Positions 43,863-55,740 of a stretch of DNA of 64,000 nt are shown in pieces. This DNA comes from Puccinia triticina (Eukaryota > Basidiomycota > Pucciniomycetes > Pucciniales > Pucciniaceae). Under the pieces are notes generated by a model that was given only the letters and a program-made list of their open reading frames with translations, was not told the origin of the DNA and did no database searches. Positions within the stretch are counted from its first letter, which is position 1; the number at the start of each line of letters is the position of its first letter. The DNA lies in contig NC_070565.1 in the NCBI RefSeq assembly GCF_026914185.1, forward strand, positions 2,852,001-2,916,000, given 5' to 3'. Both the position numbers and the translations under genes were made by a program.

Positions 43863-44501
43863 AAAAGAATGTGTTTGGTGTGGGATTTGTCACCCTATTG
43901 TACGCGCAAGCAGTAGGGTGACAAATCATAGTCCATAAGGGAAGTTACAGATAAATCTTCCTTAATTTTACCCTCATTTACTCGTCACAAATTCCCCTCT
44001 GGCATAAAAAGTGCCTGCTTTGTCACCCTATTGTACGCACGTACAATAGTGCGACAAATCACACAGTTTTCAGAGCAGATGTCAATGTTTCCCAAGTAAA
44101 AGAGTGTGTCACAGTTGGGAAATAATTCAGCTGGAAATTAACCTCTGGTCTGTAAAGTTTGTAACTTGTGTGTGTGATTTGTCATCTATTGTACTAGGGT
44201 GAAAAATCACGCACTTTTCAGATCAGAGGGACATGTCCAGCTGCATTTTTTCCAAACTGTGTCACCTTGATTTACTTGGCAGAAATTCCCCTCTGGTCTG
44301 AAAAGTGTGTTATTTGTCACCCTATTGTACGTGCGTACAATGGGGTGACAAATCACACACTTTTAATACCAGAGAAGTAAATGAGGGTAAAATTTAAGAA
44401 ATATTTAGCTGTAACTGCCCTGAATGGACTATGATTTGTCACCCTATTGTACGCGCGTACAATAGGATGACAAATCAGACACAAATCACACATTCTTCAG
44501 A
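43863..44501. repeat. large hairpin made of five short palindromes
   Basis: Five copies of a roughly 43-bp palindrome (gatttgtcaccctattgtac, then cgcg, then the complement) lie at 43884-43928, 44019-44060, 44176-44208, 44311-44354 and 44433-44476. The segments between them are also reverse complements in pairs, so the whole folds about the central, shortened copy. The outer pair aagaatgtgtt / aaatcacacattctt closes it. Confidence 0.85.
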
Positions 44502-44768
44502 CCAGAGGAGCATTTGCGTCTAAGTTCATGAACTGTGTCACCCTCATGTATCCAGATGGCATAAATTTCTCCTGCACTTGTGCAAATACTAAACATTTTT
44601 GCACTTCTGATATTTTCTTTATCCAAATCTAGGCAATTGTGTTTCAGGCATGATGTATATTTGATGAAGGCAGTTTGCCCCAATGTAAAAAATTTCAGAT
44701 GCAAGAGCTACCTGGTTTTCAAATTTAGAACTTAAGTTGTGATTGAAATGAACTTTACTTCAAGATGA

Positions 44769-44933
44769 ATTCAACATATTTGAATGATAGTTCATGTTGA
44801 ATAGTTACATATCACTCCAAATTAGATTTATATCTAATTTGTAGTGATATGTAACTATTCAACATGAACTATAAATCTAATTTGGAGTGATATGTAACTA
44901 TTCAACATGAACTATCATTCAAATATGTTGAAT
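44769..44933. repeat. perfect 62-bp inverted repeat with a third copy in the centre
   Basis: The left arm 44769-44830 is the exact complement of 44872-44933. The 41 bp between them are a further, direct copy of most of the right arm (tagtgatatgtaactattca). Confidence 0.9.
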
Positions 44934-45119
44934 AGTTCTTACCCAGTAATTAAACAATTTAAAATCACATTGTAAGCAATTCCTCCCCAGTTCAGACAAA
45001 AACTAACACCAAATTAAGCCGTGGCACTCCCTGGGGAGTGCCCTCAAAGCTTCCCTGGTGATTGCTCCCAGTCCCTCCTCACACCTCCCAGAAACCTTAC
45101 TACTCCACTTGATGACCTA

Positions 45120-45500
45120 ACCCTGGTCATTGAGTGGAGCATACCCTCCAATCAATAACCAGTCAAAACTGGTCATCCATTGGAGGGTATACATATTCCA
45201 CTCAATGTCCGGTGTTGACCGGTCATTGATTGGAGGGTATACATACTCTGCTCAATGTCCGGTAAACACTGGTCATCCATTGGAATATACTCTCCAATTG
45301 ATGACCAGTGTTGATTGGTCATTGATTGGAGGGTGTACCCCACTTGATGATCTGTCATCCCACTATGGTCAACACCGGTCATTGAGTGAAGTACACCCTC
45401 CAATCAATGACCAGGATGAGCAGTCATTAATTGGAGGAAGTATACTCTACCAAATGGCCAGGATGAGAGGTCATTGATTGGAGGGTATGACAAGTCATCC
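45120..45500. repeat. minisatellite of about 50-bp units, TTGGAGGGTATAC type
   Basis: Units such as ggtcattgattggagggtat recur at 45171, 45221, 45271 and 45317 and further on, with some units inverted. Frames across it are artefacts. Confidence 0.8.
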
Positions 45501-45832
45501 CACTGATGTAGTGGAGTGTGAGGAGAAATGGTTTCTCAAAGCTGGAGAAACAGGGGGACACCTGTTTCTGGAAACACTTGTTTTTTGATGAGAATCAAAC
45601 CTGGAATCTACCCAGAATTTTTGTGCGGTACATGATTCTGATTCAAAATAGATTCTTGCAAAAAAAAGTTGAAACTTGCTCAAGAATCTATTTTTCTCCA
45701 CAATGGTATGCACCCTAAATTTGCCCTTTTCCAAAATTGCCTTAACTCTCAAATTCCCTCTATGGTTTATCAGTACTAAAACTTGGCTAAGAATTGAGAA
45801 GATAGTGCCACACTTAAGATCTAGTGTAAAGA

Positions 45833-45903
45833 TGGCATGTGGATACCCGTTGGCGGGCACCCGGTACCTGCCGGCGGGTACTCATTGCTCTGGCGGGTCA
45901 TCA
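45833..45903. repeat. CGGGTACC-array fragment
   Basis: Short piece with agatggcatgtggatacccg and ggcgggcacccggtacc, like the ends of the TAGAGATGG MITE family. Confidence 0.5.
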
Positions 45904-46047
45904 GCTTAGAAAAAAATGTTCCAAAGCTGAGAATCATCTTGGAAAAGGCTTGTGCAGAGCTGAGGATCAGCTGGGAAAATACTGTGCCAAAGATTAACAC
46001 CAGCTGGGCCAAGAATTTTCAAAATCTGAGCATAAGCTGAGCCAATA

Positions 46048-46417
46048 TGTAAGAGTCTCAGATAGACTCTTCACTACAGATCAGGGCTCAGGATTCAGGG
46101 TCAGGTGTTCAGGTTCAGGGGCAGGCTCAGGGACAAGACTCTCAGTTCTTGGAGGGAATTCTATAACCAAACTTCTTATTGCAAAAGAGCTAGCTCAGAG
46201 GAGGTGGTCAGTACTTCCCTACTTACATACAATTGATATGAAGAAAGGAGAAGAGAGGGAAGGAATGTTTGAGTGCTCAACTAGCTCAGAGGAAGTGGTC
46301 AATACTTTCCTACTGAGCTAGGAGGGCGCAGGGAGTTGAGGCCTAAGGGTCCTGCCAGAAGTGGTTCCATGACTTCTTTTTGATTGTTCCTGTGATCCCG
46401 CAGGGCGTGGGGTCACA
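46048..46417 (+). repeat. solo LTR (370 bp)
   Basis: Starts TGTAAGAGTCTC, ends GGGGTCACA, and is flanked by the 5-bp duplication caata (46043-46047 and 46418-46422). A related, larger LTR lies at 48087-49549 in the opposite direction. Confidence 0.85.
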
Positions 46418-46597
46418 CAATACTGGTCCAAAGCTTAGAATTGGCTGAGCCAAGGTTTTTCCAAAGCTGAGAATTAGGTGTTTAAGACTATTCAAAAGAT
46501 GAGTATCACCTGAGCCAAGGCTTTTCTGCAGCTGAGCATCAGCTGAGCCAAGGCTGGTCTACAGCTGAGCATCAGCTGATCCAAGACTGGTCTACAG

Positions 46598-47365
46598 CAA
46601 CAATACATCTATTACGCTATATTTAATTAGTGCCACTAAAAAAGTAGCATAGCGCTTGCCGCTAATAATCTGGGCAGTTAGTGATAGCGGTAACAGTCCA
46701 GCGCTACATATAGCGTGCAGCATAGCGACACCCTTGCTACACTATTTCCCTGTGCCGTGTAGTTTAGCTTTTTGAAGGCGCTAACACTAAAAATAGCTGT
46801 ATTTTAGCGCCAAAGCCGCTACACCCACTAAAACATTGCTACATGCCAGTTTAGCGGGATAAATGCCAAATATTCAAACTAGCTCAAATTAGCGCAGTAA
46901 TTAGTGCATCAATAGTTTATAGATTCTGGATGCTAGAGGTCTGGTTTTCTCCCAGATGAGATAAATACCGCTAATTATTCAATATTACCGCTAATTATTC
47001 AATATTACCGCTAATTATTCAATATTACCGCTGATTATTCAATATTACCGCTAATTATTCAATATTACCGCTAATTATTCAATATTAGTAGTTATTACCG
47101 CTAATTATTTGTTAAATTAGTGTAGCAATAAGCAATGCTAATTTATTGCTATATTAGCGCAGAGTTGCTAAATATAGCTGAAGCATAGCAATCAGACGCT
47201 AAAAACCGCTACTTTCTAGCGATTAAAATCTATGATTTTTTCTGAATTAAAAGTTAGCTGTAACTGTAATACCACCAATGCTACAATTTAGTTTAGCATA
47301 GCGGCGTTAAAAAGCCGCTAATTTAGGGTATTACACGCTAACTGTAGCGTAATAGATGCATTGCT
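46598..47365. mobile_element. hAT-type MITE (768 bp)
   Basis: The 8-bp duplication gtctacag is at 46590-46597 and 47366-47373. The inverted ends are caacaatacatctattacgc and, from the right, agcaatgcatctattacgct. The interior is rich in tagcg/cgcta and includes a 20-bp tandem array. No coding capacity. Confidence 0.9.
46966..47085. repeat. 20-bp tandem array, six copies
   Basis: The unit taccgctaattattcaatat repeats six times with one substitution. Confidence 0.92.
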
Positions 47366-47946
47366 GTCTACAGCTGAGCCAAGGCTGTTCTACAGCTGAG
47401 CATTGTCTGAGCCAAGGCTGGTCCACAGCTGAGCATCAGCTGAGCCAAGTTTGGTCCACAGCTGAGCATCAGCTGAGCCAAGGCTGGTTCACAGATGAGC
47501 GCCAGCTGTTACAGGAGTGGTCAGAAGCTGAGCATTGGCTGGGCCAAGATTGATCCAAAGCTGAAAATCAGCTGAGCCAATACTGGTCCAAAGCTGAGCA
47601 TTGGCTGGGCCAATGATAGTCCTAATGTGAGTCTAAGCTGAGCCATGACTGGACTAAATCTAAGAACCAGCTGTGCCAGGACTGGTTCAAAGCTGAGCAT
47701 GAGCTGGACCCCAAAGCTGAGCATGAGATGGGCACCAGAGCTGTGCATGAGATGCAAGCCAAAGCTGAGTATCAGCTGACCAGAAATGAGGATTAGTGGT
47801 GCCCAGCCAAAACTGAGGATCTCCTGTGGAAATTCTGAAAGGTAAGTAGATGGGGGGGGGAGATGTTGTTAGATGGTGGGTAGCCTGCTGAAGCTGGCAT
47901 GATGTCACTTATCATCAAGTGATTTTTTTTTTCCTGGTGATACCTG

Positions 47947-48081
47947 AAAAAAAACCAAAAGTACCCACGGTACCCGCCAAAAAGACCTGGGTACCTGCTG
48001 CCGCGTGTCCGGGTACGTGTCTGGTCATCAAGAAATGGCTGAAAAAGAAGCAGGTAACCATACCCGTTGCGGGTACCCGGG
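47947..48081. repeat. GGTACCCGC array fragment next to a solo LTR
   Basis: Repeated gtacccgcc / gggtacc motifs of the hAT MITE family. Truncated by the LTR that starts at 48087. Confidence 0.5.
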
Positions 48082-48086
48082 TCTAC

Positions 48087-49549
48087 TGTGAAGCCACGCC
48101 CTCTGGAATCAAGCATGGGTTTCACACAACTATCCCAGATGATCACATCAGCAACCACCACCACAACCATTTTGACTCAACGCTCCCGCCCCCTCCTAGC
48201 TCTGTAGAGAAATGCTGACTTCTATCTACTGAGCTAGGTATGTTTCCCCCATCTCTTCCTGTCAGCCGGGCTACTATAATAAGTTAGAGCCCGGCTAACT
48301 ATTATACCAGTGTTTTTAAACTGTACATACTAATTGCGGCGCAGAGCGCTGCGCATGAAAAATAACAATGAATATGTAATATGCCTCCCCTCAAAAAATG
48401 GATAGAGTCAAGGAGAGGGTAACAGAACTCCAGCCGCAGGAATTGGCCGGAGAAAGAACATAACAAATGTTCTAAACCTTTTCTCAGGCCAAGAGAACGG
48501 GTTGCCAGATACTCTCAGAAGATACTAAACTGCAAGTATTATACTCAAGAGTTTGGATGAAAGCGGCCGGGGCAGAGTAGTAACAAAAGTAAACTAATAC
48601 TCCTCCCCCGGCCAAAGAATAATTATTGAGAGACAACATTGTGAACCAAGCTATTCCTTGAACCAAGGAATAGCGCTACACGTCATTGAGAACAATGAAC
48701 GGGAGTGAAGAGAGTAGTAGAATCCTCTGTCACTCCTGTCCAACATGCTCGTTCCCCTGGCCAAGAAGCCAAGAATGTATTTGCAAAAGATCTACAACCC
48801 TACCGGTTGTAGCCCAAGTACATAACCAGGGTCCTTTGAGCAAGTAGAGAGGCCCTTCAGATACATTTTTAACCACCTCAAAGCCTTGCCAGTCTTGCCC
48901 TCGTCTAACCTACCTGTACGCCAGCCTGACCTTACCTTGACCTTGGTTTATTTGAATTGGTTGTCTTGTTTTGCCGCAGACCCTTGCTGAGAGTAAGTCT
49001 GCGTTTTTTTCCCTTTTCTACCGGGATTTTATCCCAAAACCCTATCCTGGGTGCGTTTTGACGTACAACAACCCCCTTAACTGGGCCCCAGAAGTCACAG
49101 GCTGTAAAAACCTCTGCGCACCCAGTGCGAAAACCCTGTAAGAACCTTGGAGGGCAGTTAAACACCCCAGGTGCTCCTGGCCCCTCTGTTAAACCCCTTT
49201 TTTGGGTATATTAGAAATAACTTATCCAAGTTATTTCACATTTCATCCGCGCTTTTTGCCGCGCGCACCACCGCACTCCTGTGTAGTCACCGGTGTAGCT
49301 AAAAGAGTTTTTAATCTTGGCATCACCGTGCCTGAAACTTCCTTTCAATTCTCTTTCTTCTACTTTCTTCATTTAATTGTATATAGTAGAGAAATGCTGA
49401 CTTCCATCCACTGAGCAAGATTTGCAATACATACTGTTGGGTTCTAGAAATTCTCTCCAAGACTCTAGGTCTTGTCTAGCCCCAAACTTGCACTGGATCT
49501 TTTGAGATCACACTCACTGGACTGTGGTGAAGAGTCTGAGACTCTTACA
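48087..49549 (-). repeat. solo LTR with a large internal insertion
   Basis: On the minus strand it begins TGTAAGAGTCTCAGACTC and ends GGCTTCACA, homologous to the LTR at 46048-46417. The 5-bp duplication tctac lies at 48082-48086 and 49550-49554. Homology to the shorter LTR is confined to about 48087-48235 and 49385-49549. The roughly 1.15 kb in between is extra and is bordered by direct copies of tagagaaatgctgacttc. No coding sequence is recognised in the insert. Confidence 0.75.
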
Positions 49550-49554
49550 TCTAC

Positions 49555-51492
49555 ATTGCCATCTTTAATCTAGTTTACTCCCAGAGTTCATTACAGGAGG
49601 GCTGTCAGCCTGTGTCATGCCAAGGACAATAATCCTTCTAGCTACACGAGCTGCAAAGTGAAATTATAGAGTTATAATGACTCTAGGGATGATATCCAAG
49701 GCTTTGGATAGGTTGTGTGGCGTAAAAAATAGAGAAAAAGTAGTTTAATTATGTTAATAAAATTAATCTAAGTATATTAAATCCACGCTTTCGTGGAAAT
49801 TGGGATCAAGGGTTCCCCCTGCATTTTTCTGAAAAGGGGTGGCAAATGATCTATAATTGCCACTTGTCTCCCACCTCTCATTTCCTCAGGTATCAATACC
49901 ATCAGAAAATTAAATTATAGTCCCCGAACATAAATGCCTCGGACTGGCCCCCCAATCCCTGAAGCAGGAATGAAAAGGGGCCGGGTTCAACCCCCTCGTG
50001 CCAGTTGCAATTGCAAGGGCAGGAGAGGGGCAAAAAACTGTGAATTAATTAAATAAGGTCCTCAGGTCACTCGCAAGTGCAAAGTGACGGAGGGGGGCTA
50101 AAATATAACTGCGCAAATGCAGCAGGTTTATGAAAGGTTATGGTTAACCCCTCGGACCTATCACAAGTGTGATGGCGGAGGGACCAGGGCGAGCTTGCTC
50201 TACCCGTGAAAGCGCAACGGGGGAACTCAAGCCGCCAGCGGAAAACCACTCAATGATCAACCCATTATATGGTCAAAGGGCTTCTTGCCTGTTTCTCCTT
50301 ACCGGTATTTTTCACAGGTTTTTCACAGGGATGTTTCATCGAGAATCTTCATTGGGAAACTGATATTCCCGTTTAGATAATGTTTCGTCGCTTCCGGATC
50401 AGGGCTGACCTTTCAGCTTGCGGTTTCGATACGATCACGCAACCGTAACCACTCGTAGAGGACTACACCTCCCGGAAAGGCATATACATACATACTCCTA
50501 ATGTAAGTCATCCTCCGAGTGAACTCTTAGCTGGCCGTTTTTTTCCGATTTACAACTCTTGCTTTCCCCCCCACGTTTGATTCCCAAGGGCCCGTGAATC
50601 ATAGAGTGCAGGAAGCCTTGTATTTTACCCCTTGGCAGGGATCTTTGCTGCCTAGCGAAGAAGAAGGCTAATATTATACTGGATACTCGATGTTTTCTAT
50701 TCATGATTTGATGTACAGGTCACACATCGGGTCGCTTCGCAACTCAGCTAACCATTGACGAGGTCTTTGATCAATCAGGGTCTTTTCACAGGGGCGTTAG
50801 TTCACATTAATCTGGTCCAGCACCTGGTTGCAGATTCTCAGGCTCCACTACCCGTGAGTGCATCTGCGAATTCCGCCGGCAGTGCCTTGTCACTTGTCCT
50901 GAAAGGTTGCAGTCATCGGACCCTCGAGTCAAGTTTCAATTGGTACCCTGATTGGCGCCACACAGGGACCGGGCCTCAAACGCTTGTGGTAAGAAACTGT
51001 TGCTTGGTTCAATTTTACTTCCCTTGGCGCTAACAACTACCTCATGCATAGTGTTCTCCCTGACTGGGCGAATACCTTTAAAAGAGAGGCTTTTGCCACA
51101 CTGATTCTTACTTCACTCGGCATCAACTCACCTACTACGCTCCCGTTTTGTCTCATTGCCGCCTTCTCCTCAAAACCCTGCTGAGCTTGCTCCGCTGCTG
51201 TTGTTTTTTCCTCAAAGCAATCACTCGCTGTTCCTTTACACTCGTCTTCGCCGACCCCTCAAGCAGAACTCGAAACTCCCGCTCCGCCCTCTCCCTGTAG
51301 GTCTCAATTCGAGTGTTTAAATCAAAAACTTTAGTACAATTGATCTCATTATTATCCACATTGTTAACAATTTACCTTCTAATTATTTTATATTGGTTTC
51401 CACCTTAGCCTTCACCAAGACAGCGCCAGAACTCGACCGTAACGCGCACCACCGATCCTCACCAGCACATCTAACATTATAATAGATTAGGA
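49555..51492. other. no confident gene
   Basis: Short frames only. The stretch at 50050-50240 has repeated gtcactcgcaagtgcaaagtg / tcacaagtgtgatggcgga motifs. This may contain the 5' part of the Helitron, but no terminus was recognised. Confidence 0.3.
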
Positions 51493-52695
51493 ATGGCTAT
51501 GAACAGGAACCCAAACCACCCCGTTCACATGACAAGCATGTACAAACCTCTCGCGGATGTACGTTGCCCCCATGCGTCATACGTGTGACGTTTTCGCTAA
51601 AGGTCCCCACAGTCTGTTCCAGAAAACATACGCGCAAACCAGTACGGTAACGTGACGACGCAATCATTCTTGCAATGCGCCGGTGTTGACGGGGCTGCCC
51701 AAAGAGACTTTGAGATCACTCTCACTACAAACACCGCCCTTGCCAACGTCCTGGCTGCGAATGTTGTCTACTTCATGGCTGGGAAGTTAATTGCGACGAA
51801 CGACGGCAAGACGCCAATTTTGACGTACAATCAACATTCGGTCTCGCGCGTCAGGGAAATTGGCGAGGAGGGGTTTGATTTCGCCAATAAGGCAAGTGTA
51901 ATCGGCCTCGGAATCGTCATCAAACAAGAAGAAGTCACTGCCGGGAATGACAGAGCCCTCGAAGTCACAATGGAGCATAGTGATTGGGATTCTCAAGTAA
52001 GCCATCCAGTCTTTCAATCTCGCGCAGAAACTGAGCTGTTACTGCTAGGAACGACGTCACAAATCCTTCAAGGTCAAATATGTTGTCCCCGGGTCAAAAA
52101 ACCTTTATCAAGACTCACGCGCTCTACGTCATTGGGCGGGAATGTGAAATCAGCGGGGTTTTAGTCGACTTTGACCTTGATCAAAAAATGGCTGTCATTT
52201 TGGTAAGGACTTATCATTTTTTCCCTCACAGCTTGCTGACCGGATAACAATTACAGGTCAACGACTGCAGTATAACCAGCGGGCACCAACCCAGCCGAGC
52301 AAGTGGCTCAGGCTCACCTGCAAAGTTGGGTCCTCATGGCAAAGGAAGAAACATGTGCGTGGCCCGGAGACTAGGCAGCAATTAGCCACTGACTGAAAGT
52401 GATTTATAGATTGAAGCTTGGATCGGAAGACCCGACCTCTCCATTAACTACACCGAGCGCTTCCCCCTGCAAAAGGATCTTCACGAAGATGTCGCCGGAC
52501 CCCGTTCCCTCTGGCTCTAAGGGCAAGGCGAAGGCGGTCATTGAAGAAGAATCTGCCGGTGAAGAAGACGATGAGGTGGAAGTCGAGCCTGAGGCAGAGG
52601 AAGACGATGAAGAGGAGGTGGCAGTTAAACCAACCCGAGGTCGACCGCGCAAGGCTATCCTCTTGGATGCTGCCAAACGCCTCAAGAAGTTGTGA
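51493..52695 (+). CDS. Helitron-flanking protein A, unknown function, acidic with AT-hook-like tail
   Basis: Proposed exons are 51493-51558, 51613-51979, 52036-52202, 52257-52354 and 52410-52695. The third border is the least certain. The start reads MAMNRNPNHPVHMTSMYKPL. The middle contains FEITLTTNTALANVLAANVV, YFMAGKLIATNDGKTPILTY and THALYVIGRECEISGVLVDF. These are beta-rich segments that look like an OB fold, by eye only. The C-terminus is acidic (EEDDEVEVEPEAEEDDEEE), followed by TRGRPRKAILLDAAKRLKKL, an AT-hook-like motif and basic end. The sequence FQVNLMTAD...LVAGQLYAIEG in protein B (60.6 kb) has a similar layout, so A and B may be related. Single-strand-binding accessory proteins are known in some Helitrons; assigning that role here is inference. 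Confidence 0.5.
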
Positions 52696-54013
52696 GGTTT
52701 ACAGGTTGGTGCGTAATCTCCCGTGCCGTAGTAGGCGAATAGGCCATTCTGACGGGAATGTATCCACTCAGACACCCTAGGTGGAGCGGTTTTTTTCCAA
52801 ACTCCTCGCACATAAGTCAGTTTTATCAGCGACATAGTATCGGCCGAGTGTCAGGCGCGGCGGCTCTACAAGGCGCTTGTTGACTTAATATCAAACGAAG
52901 CGTTGCCAAACCAATCTTACAGAAAGTCTGTAATTTCCTCTAATCTGAAGCGTCTGTTTTCCTTCTCCCTTCGTCCTACAGTTTGAGGATCATTTTTTGT
53001 CCGGAATTCAAGGTCCTTTGAAGCAACTATGAGCAAGTTCCAAAATTTTTTTGTCAACTGGAATGTAAAACATACAGTGATCAAGTGAGATGTGACAAAT
53101 TGGAAGCAAAGGGGCGTGGTACTATCAAGTCGCAGGGAAATGGTGTCTGTTGTCTTAAGTTTGCGTGAAAACATTTGAACGAGAGAGATCTTCTTACAGG
53201 GGCGATGCTACGGCGAACGCAAATATGTGCCTACTCCACGCTGGAGTTCATAAATGAAGACTCGCCGCATTAATTGGGTGATCTGACCCGAGTATTGTTG
53301 AGCCGCTTAGCTGAAATGACAATGCCCCCCAAATCCCCGATGACCTGATTGACTAAAACTGAAGGGAAGGGGGGAGTCTCATAGTGCGGTGAGCGCCCTG
53401 TAACTGAACTGGCCAAAGGCATACAGTTGATTCTGATGGGAAGCACCACTTAATGTTTCAGCCACCAACGCTAATGGTCTCAAGATTAATGACTTGGCAC
53501 GGACGATTGCGCAAGAGAGAAGAACGCGAAAACCAGCCGGGGCGAACGGCCCGAGAAGGTCAGCGCAACGCTCAAGCCTCGCATGATGAGCACAGACTGT
53601 ATAGCGGCAGACATATCTTGATCAGAACCGGCTAAATTTTTGTATGGACCAAACTGGTCCAGGTTTTGATAGAAATATAGAGACTCGACGAACAAAGGAG
53701 AAATTTTGAATGACAAATAGTGAGGCAATGATGAGGCACTAAGAATAAATTTGAGTAGAAAAGAACCATCAGCCGACACCGCAGGCAGCCGCAAACTCCA
53801 ATCACCGGTGAAGACTCAAGCGCCAACCACTTTTACTGTACCCTCCAAACCAGTCTCCGCTCTCAAGTAATTCAGCAAGGTGAAGTCACCGCCGTCGCGA
53901 AACGTAGGTCGCGCATTTCTGTTGGCTATGTAATTGATTCAATATCCAAGTTGAAATACTGACTCATTCGTCTTTCTGCTCGAACGAATTGACTTAATGT
54001 TTGCACTCTTAGA
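52696..54013. other. possible upstream exons of the Helitron gene
   Basis: After a TTTCAG acceptor at 53454-53459 one frame reads NGLKINDLARTIAQERRTRK, which could be an N-terminal exon. No full path to 54014 was resolved. Otherwise empty. Confidence 0.25.
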
Positions 54014-54569
54014 AACCTGACGGGATGGTAGAATCAAAGGGAAAAGTCATTGACCACCCGTCACGAAACTGTGAAAAGAAGATTCTTGGTTTCGACTTTG
54101 TCAGTATACCACATAATATTGGGCTGTGCAATTGTCTTTGCGCTTCCTGTGGGGCCTTGCACTGGGCTGGTGAATGTGCGGTCAGCAATAAGAACAAGGC
54201 GGCAATAGACTATACAATGTGCTGTGGGAAGAACAAAGTAAGGCTGCCTATATTTGACGAAGCGGCAAAGTGCTACCCAAAAGTTCTTGAGAAGCTGTTC
54301 ACACTGAAGACTCCTTGTGAGTACCTCATTTAAGGACGTTATCCAACAATCCAACAACTAATGTGTGCTTTCCAGCTGCGCTTAACTTCCAGAATCTGAC
54401 GCGGATGTACAACAACGCCGTGTCATTTATGTCACTGCGCACCAACATTGACTACTCGGTGCAGGGGCCGGCTGGTGTTAATGTTTTTCGGATGAGCGGT
54501 GTGGTGTTCCATATGCATGACAATGCCAAAAGCACATTGCAGAAGTATTATAGTATAGGGAGTGTGTAA

Positions 54570-55740
54570 TACAGTGCGGGGGAAGAAGGGAAGAAGGAGC
54601 AAGATGGGAGGAGAGGCCTTGACCCCCAACATTGGGAATGGAACAGGTTAGACAGTGGATGCAGAGTGTGTGGAAGAGGATGGAAGATGGCTTGGTTGCA
54701 TAGCAACACATGACATCATGCAGCGCAGTACATGCATGAAAGTGCTGTGTAGCTCAAGTGCCTCATGCAGCATATATCCCTCATTGTTTGTACGCATAGT
54801 ACAGCATATGCAGGTAGATAAGCTGTACAGGAAGTGTCTCCCGCAGCATAAATCCCTCATTGTTTGTACATGTAGCACAGCATATGCAGGCAGATAAGCT
54901 GTACAGGAAGTGTCTCCTGCAGCATAAATCTCTCATTGTTTGTACATGAAGCACATCATATGCAGGTAGATAAGATGTACAGGAGGCGTCTCCTGCAGCA
55001 TAAATCCCTCATTGTTTGTAAGGCAGTGCAGCACACGCATGCAGATGCTGTGTAGTTGAGTGTCTCCTGCAGCATAAACCCCTCGTTGTTTGTACAGGCA
55101 GCGCAGTAAATGCATGAGAGGCTGTGTAGTTGAGATCCCCTGCAGCAATAATCCCTCATGGGGAGCTTCCCTGGAGCAAAAATTCCTCACCCTTCAATAT
55201 ATAAGAAGGCCCTTTCTCCCCTCATCAGACTTTTCCCCATCAGCCTACAGAGGTTTGGTCACAGTGGTTAGTTAGTTACGGTAGTTAGTTAGTGTTGCAA
55301 TCAGCCTAGGAAGGTTTGGTCACATATGGTAGTTTAGTCAGCAGTGCGGTTATTAGCGGTATTAGTGGTTAGTGCAAGTAGCGTAGAAGTTTAGTAGCAG
55401 TATTAGTGTTTCAGCAGTAGTAGAACCAAGCATAACACAACAACAAGTTCGAGTTAAACAGCGTATTAGTAACGTGTAGTACGAGTATCACAAAGTAAGT
55501 ATATTGCCTGCGAGCAAAGAAGTTATAGCAGATTTGCTAGCCTGTTGAATCAAGTGATCTAGGTCTGATAGAGATTACTATATGAAAGTAAGATCTATCT
55601 TGGAATCAGCCATATCTTTATAAATATTGATTACAAGACTCTTAGATATTTGCATAGTATTATTAGAGGGGCAGGTCTTTCAAACCACCCGTAAGTTGTA
55701 ATAGCCTTTCAACCTATTAAGCAATTTATTTCCCCCTCAG
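54570..55740. repeat. LTR-like insertion in the Helitron gene with six 72-75 bp tandem repeats
   Basis: Between 54748 and 55180 the unit tctcctgcagcataaatccc plus tcattgtttgtaca... recurs six times. Then a TATA-like tatataagaaggccc (from 55198) and a pyrimidine-rich stretch follow, the layout of an LTR promoter with upstream repeats. The borders and TSD are not clear. It ends with a tttccccctcag acceptor-like sequence at 55740. Confidence 0.6.
55198..55206 (+). promoter_or_regulatory. TATA-like element in the inserted repeat
   Basis: tatataaga about 20 bp after the tandem repeats and about 30-40 bp upstream of the likely start in tttccccatcagcc. Confidence 0.45.

Larger units (their letters stand above)
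43555..45061. mobile_element. 1.5 kb compound foldback element
   Basis: The outer inverted repeats are tcaccagggaagcttggggg through gggagtgcc (43555-43593) and their complement (45023-45061). Inside are the palindrome cluster at 43863-44501 and the 62-bp inverted repeat at 44769-44933. No coding capacity. No target duplication was found, so the outer borders are likely but not proven. Confidence 0.55.
45904..47939 (-). mobile_element. CAGCTGAT-type foldback element copy with two nested insertions
   Basis: It carries gctgagcatcagctg arrays. The right end (gcatgatgtcacttatcatc to ttcctggtg) matches the terminus of the element at 19258-21677. The left terminus is lost. A solo LTR (46048-46417) and an hAT-type MITE (46598-47365) are inserted. 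Confidence 0.65.

Noticed and set aside
43884..44476. Palindromic repeats with spacers resembling a CRISPR array
   Set aside because: The spacers are inverted copies of one another, so the block is a large hairpin; spacing is 120-160 bp and no cas genes exist.
46080..46140. Telomere-like repeat (tcaggg / ttcagg runs)
   Set aside because: The motif is irregular, is not the TTAGGG type expected in fungi, and lies inside a solo LTR.
52404..52835. 143-codon minus-strand frame rich in Ser
   Set aside because: It is the antisense of the acidic Glu/Asp-rich tail of protein A.
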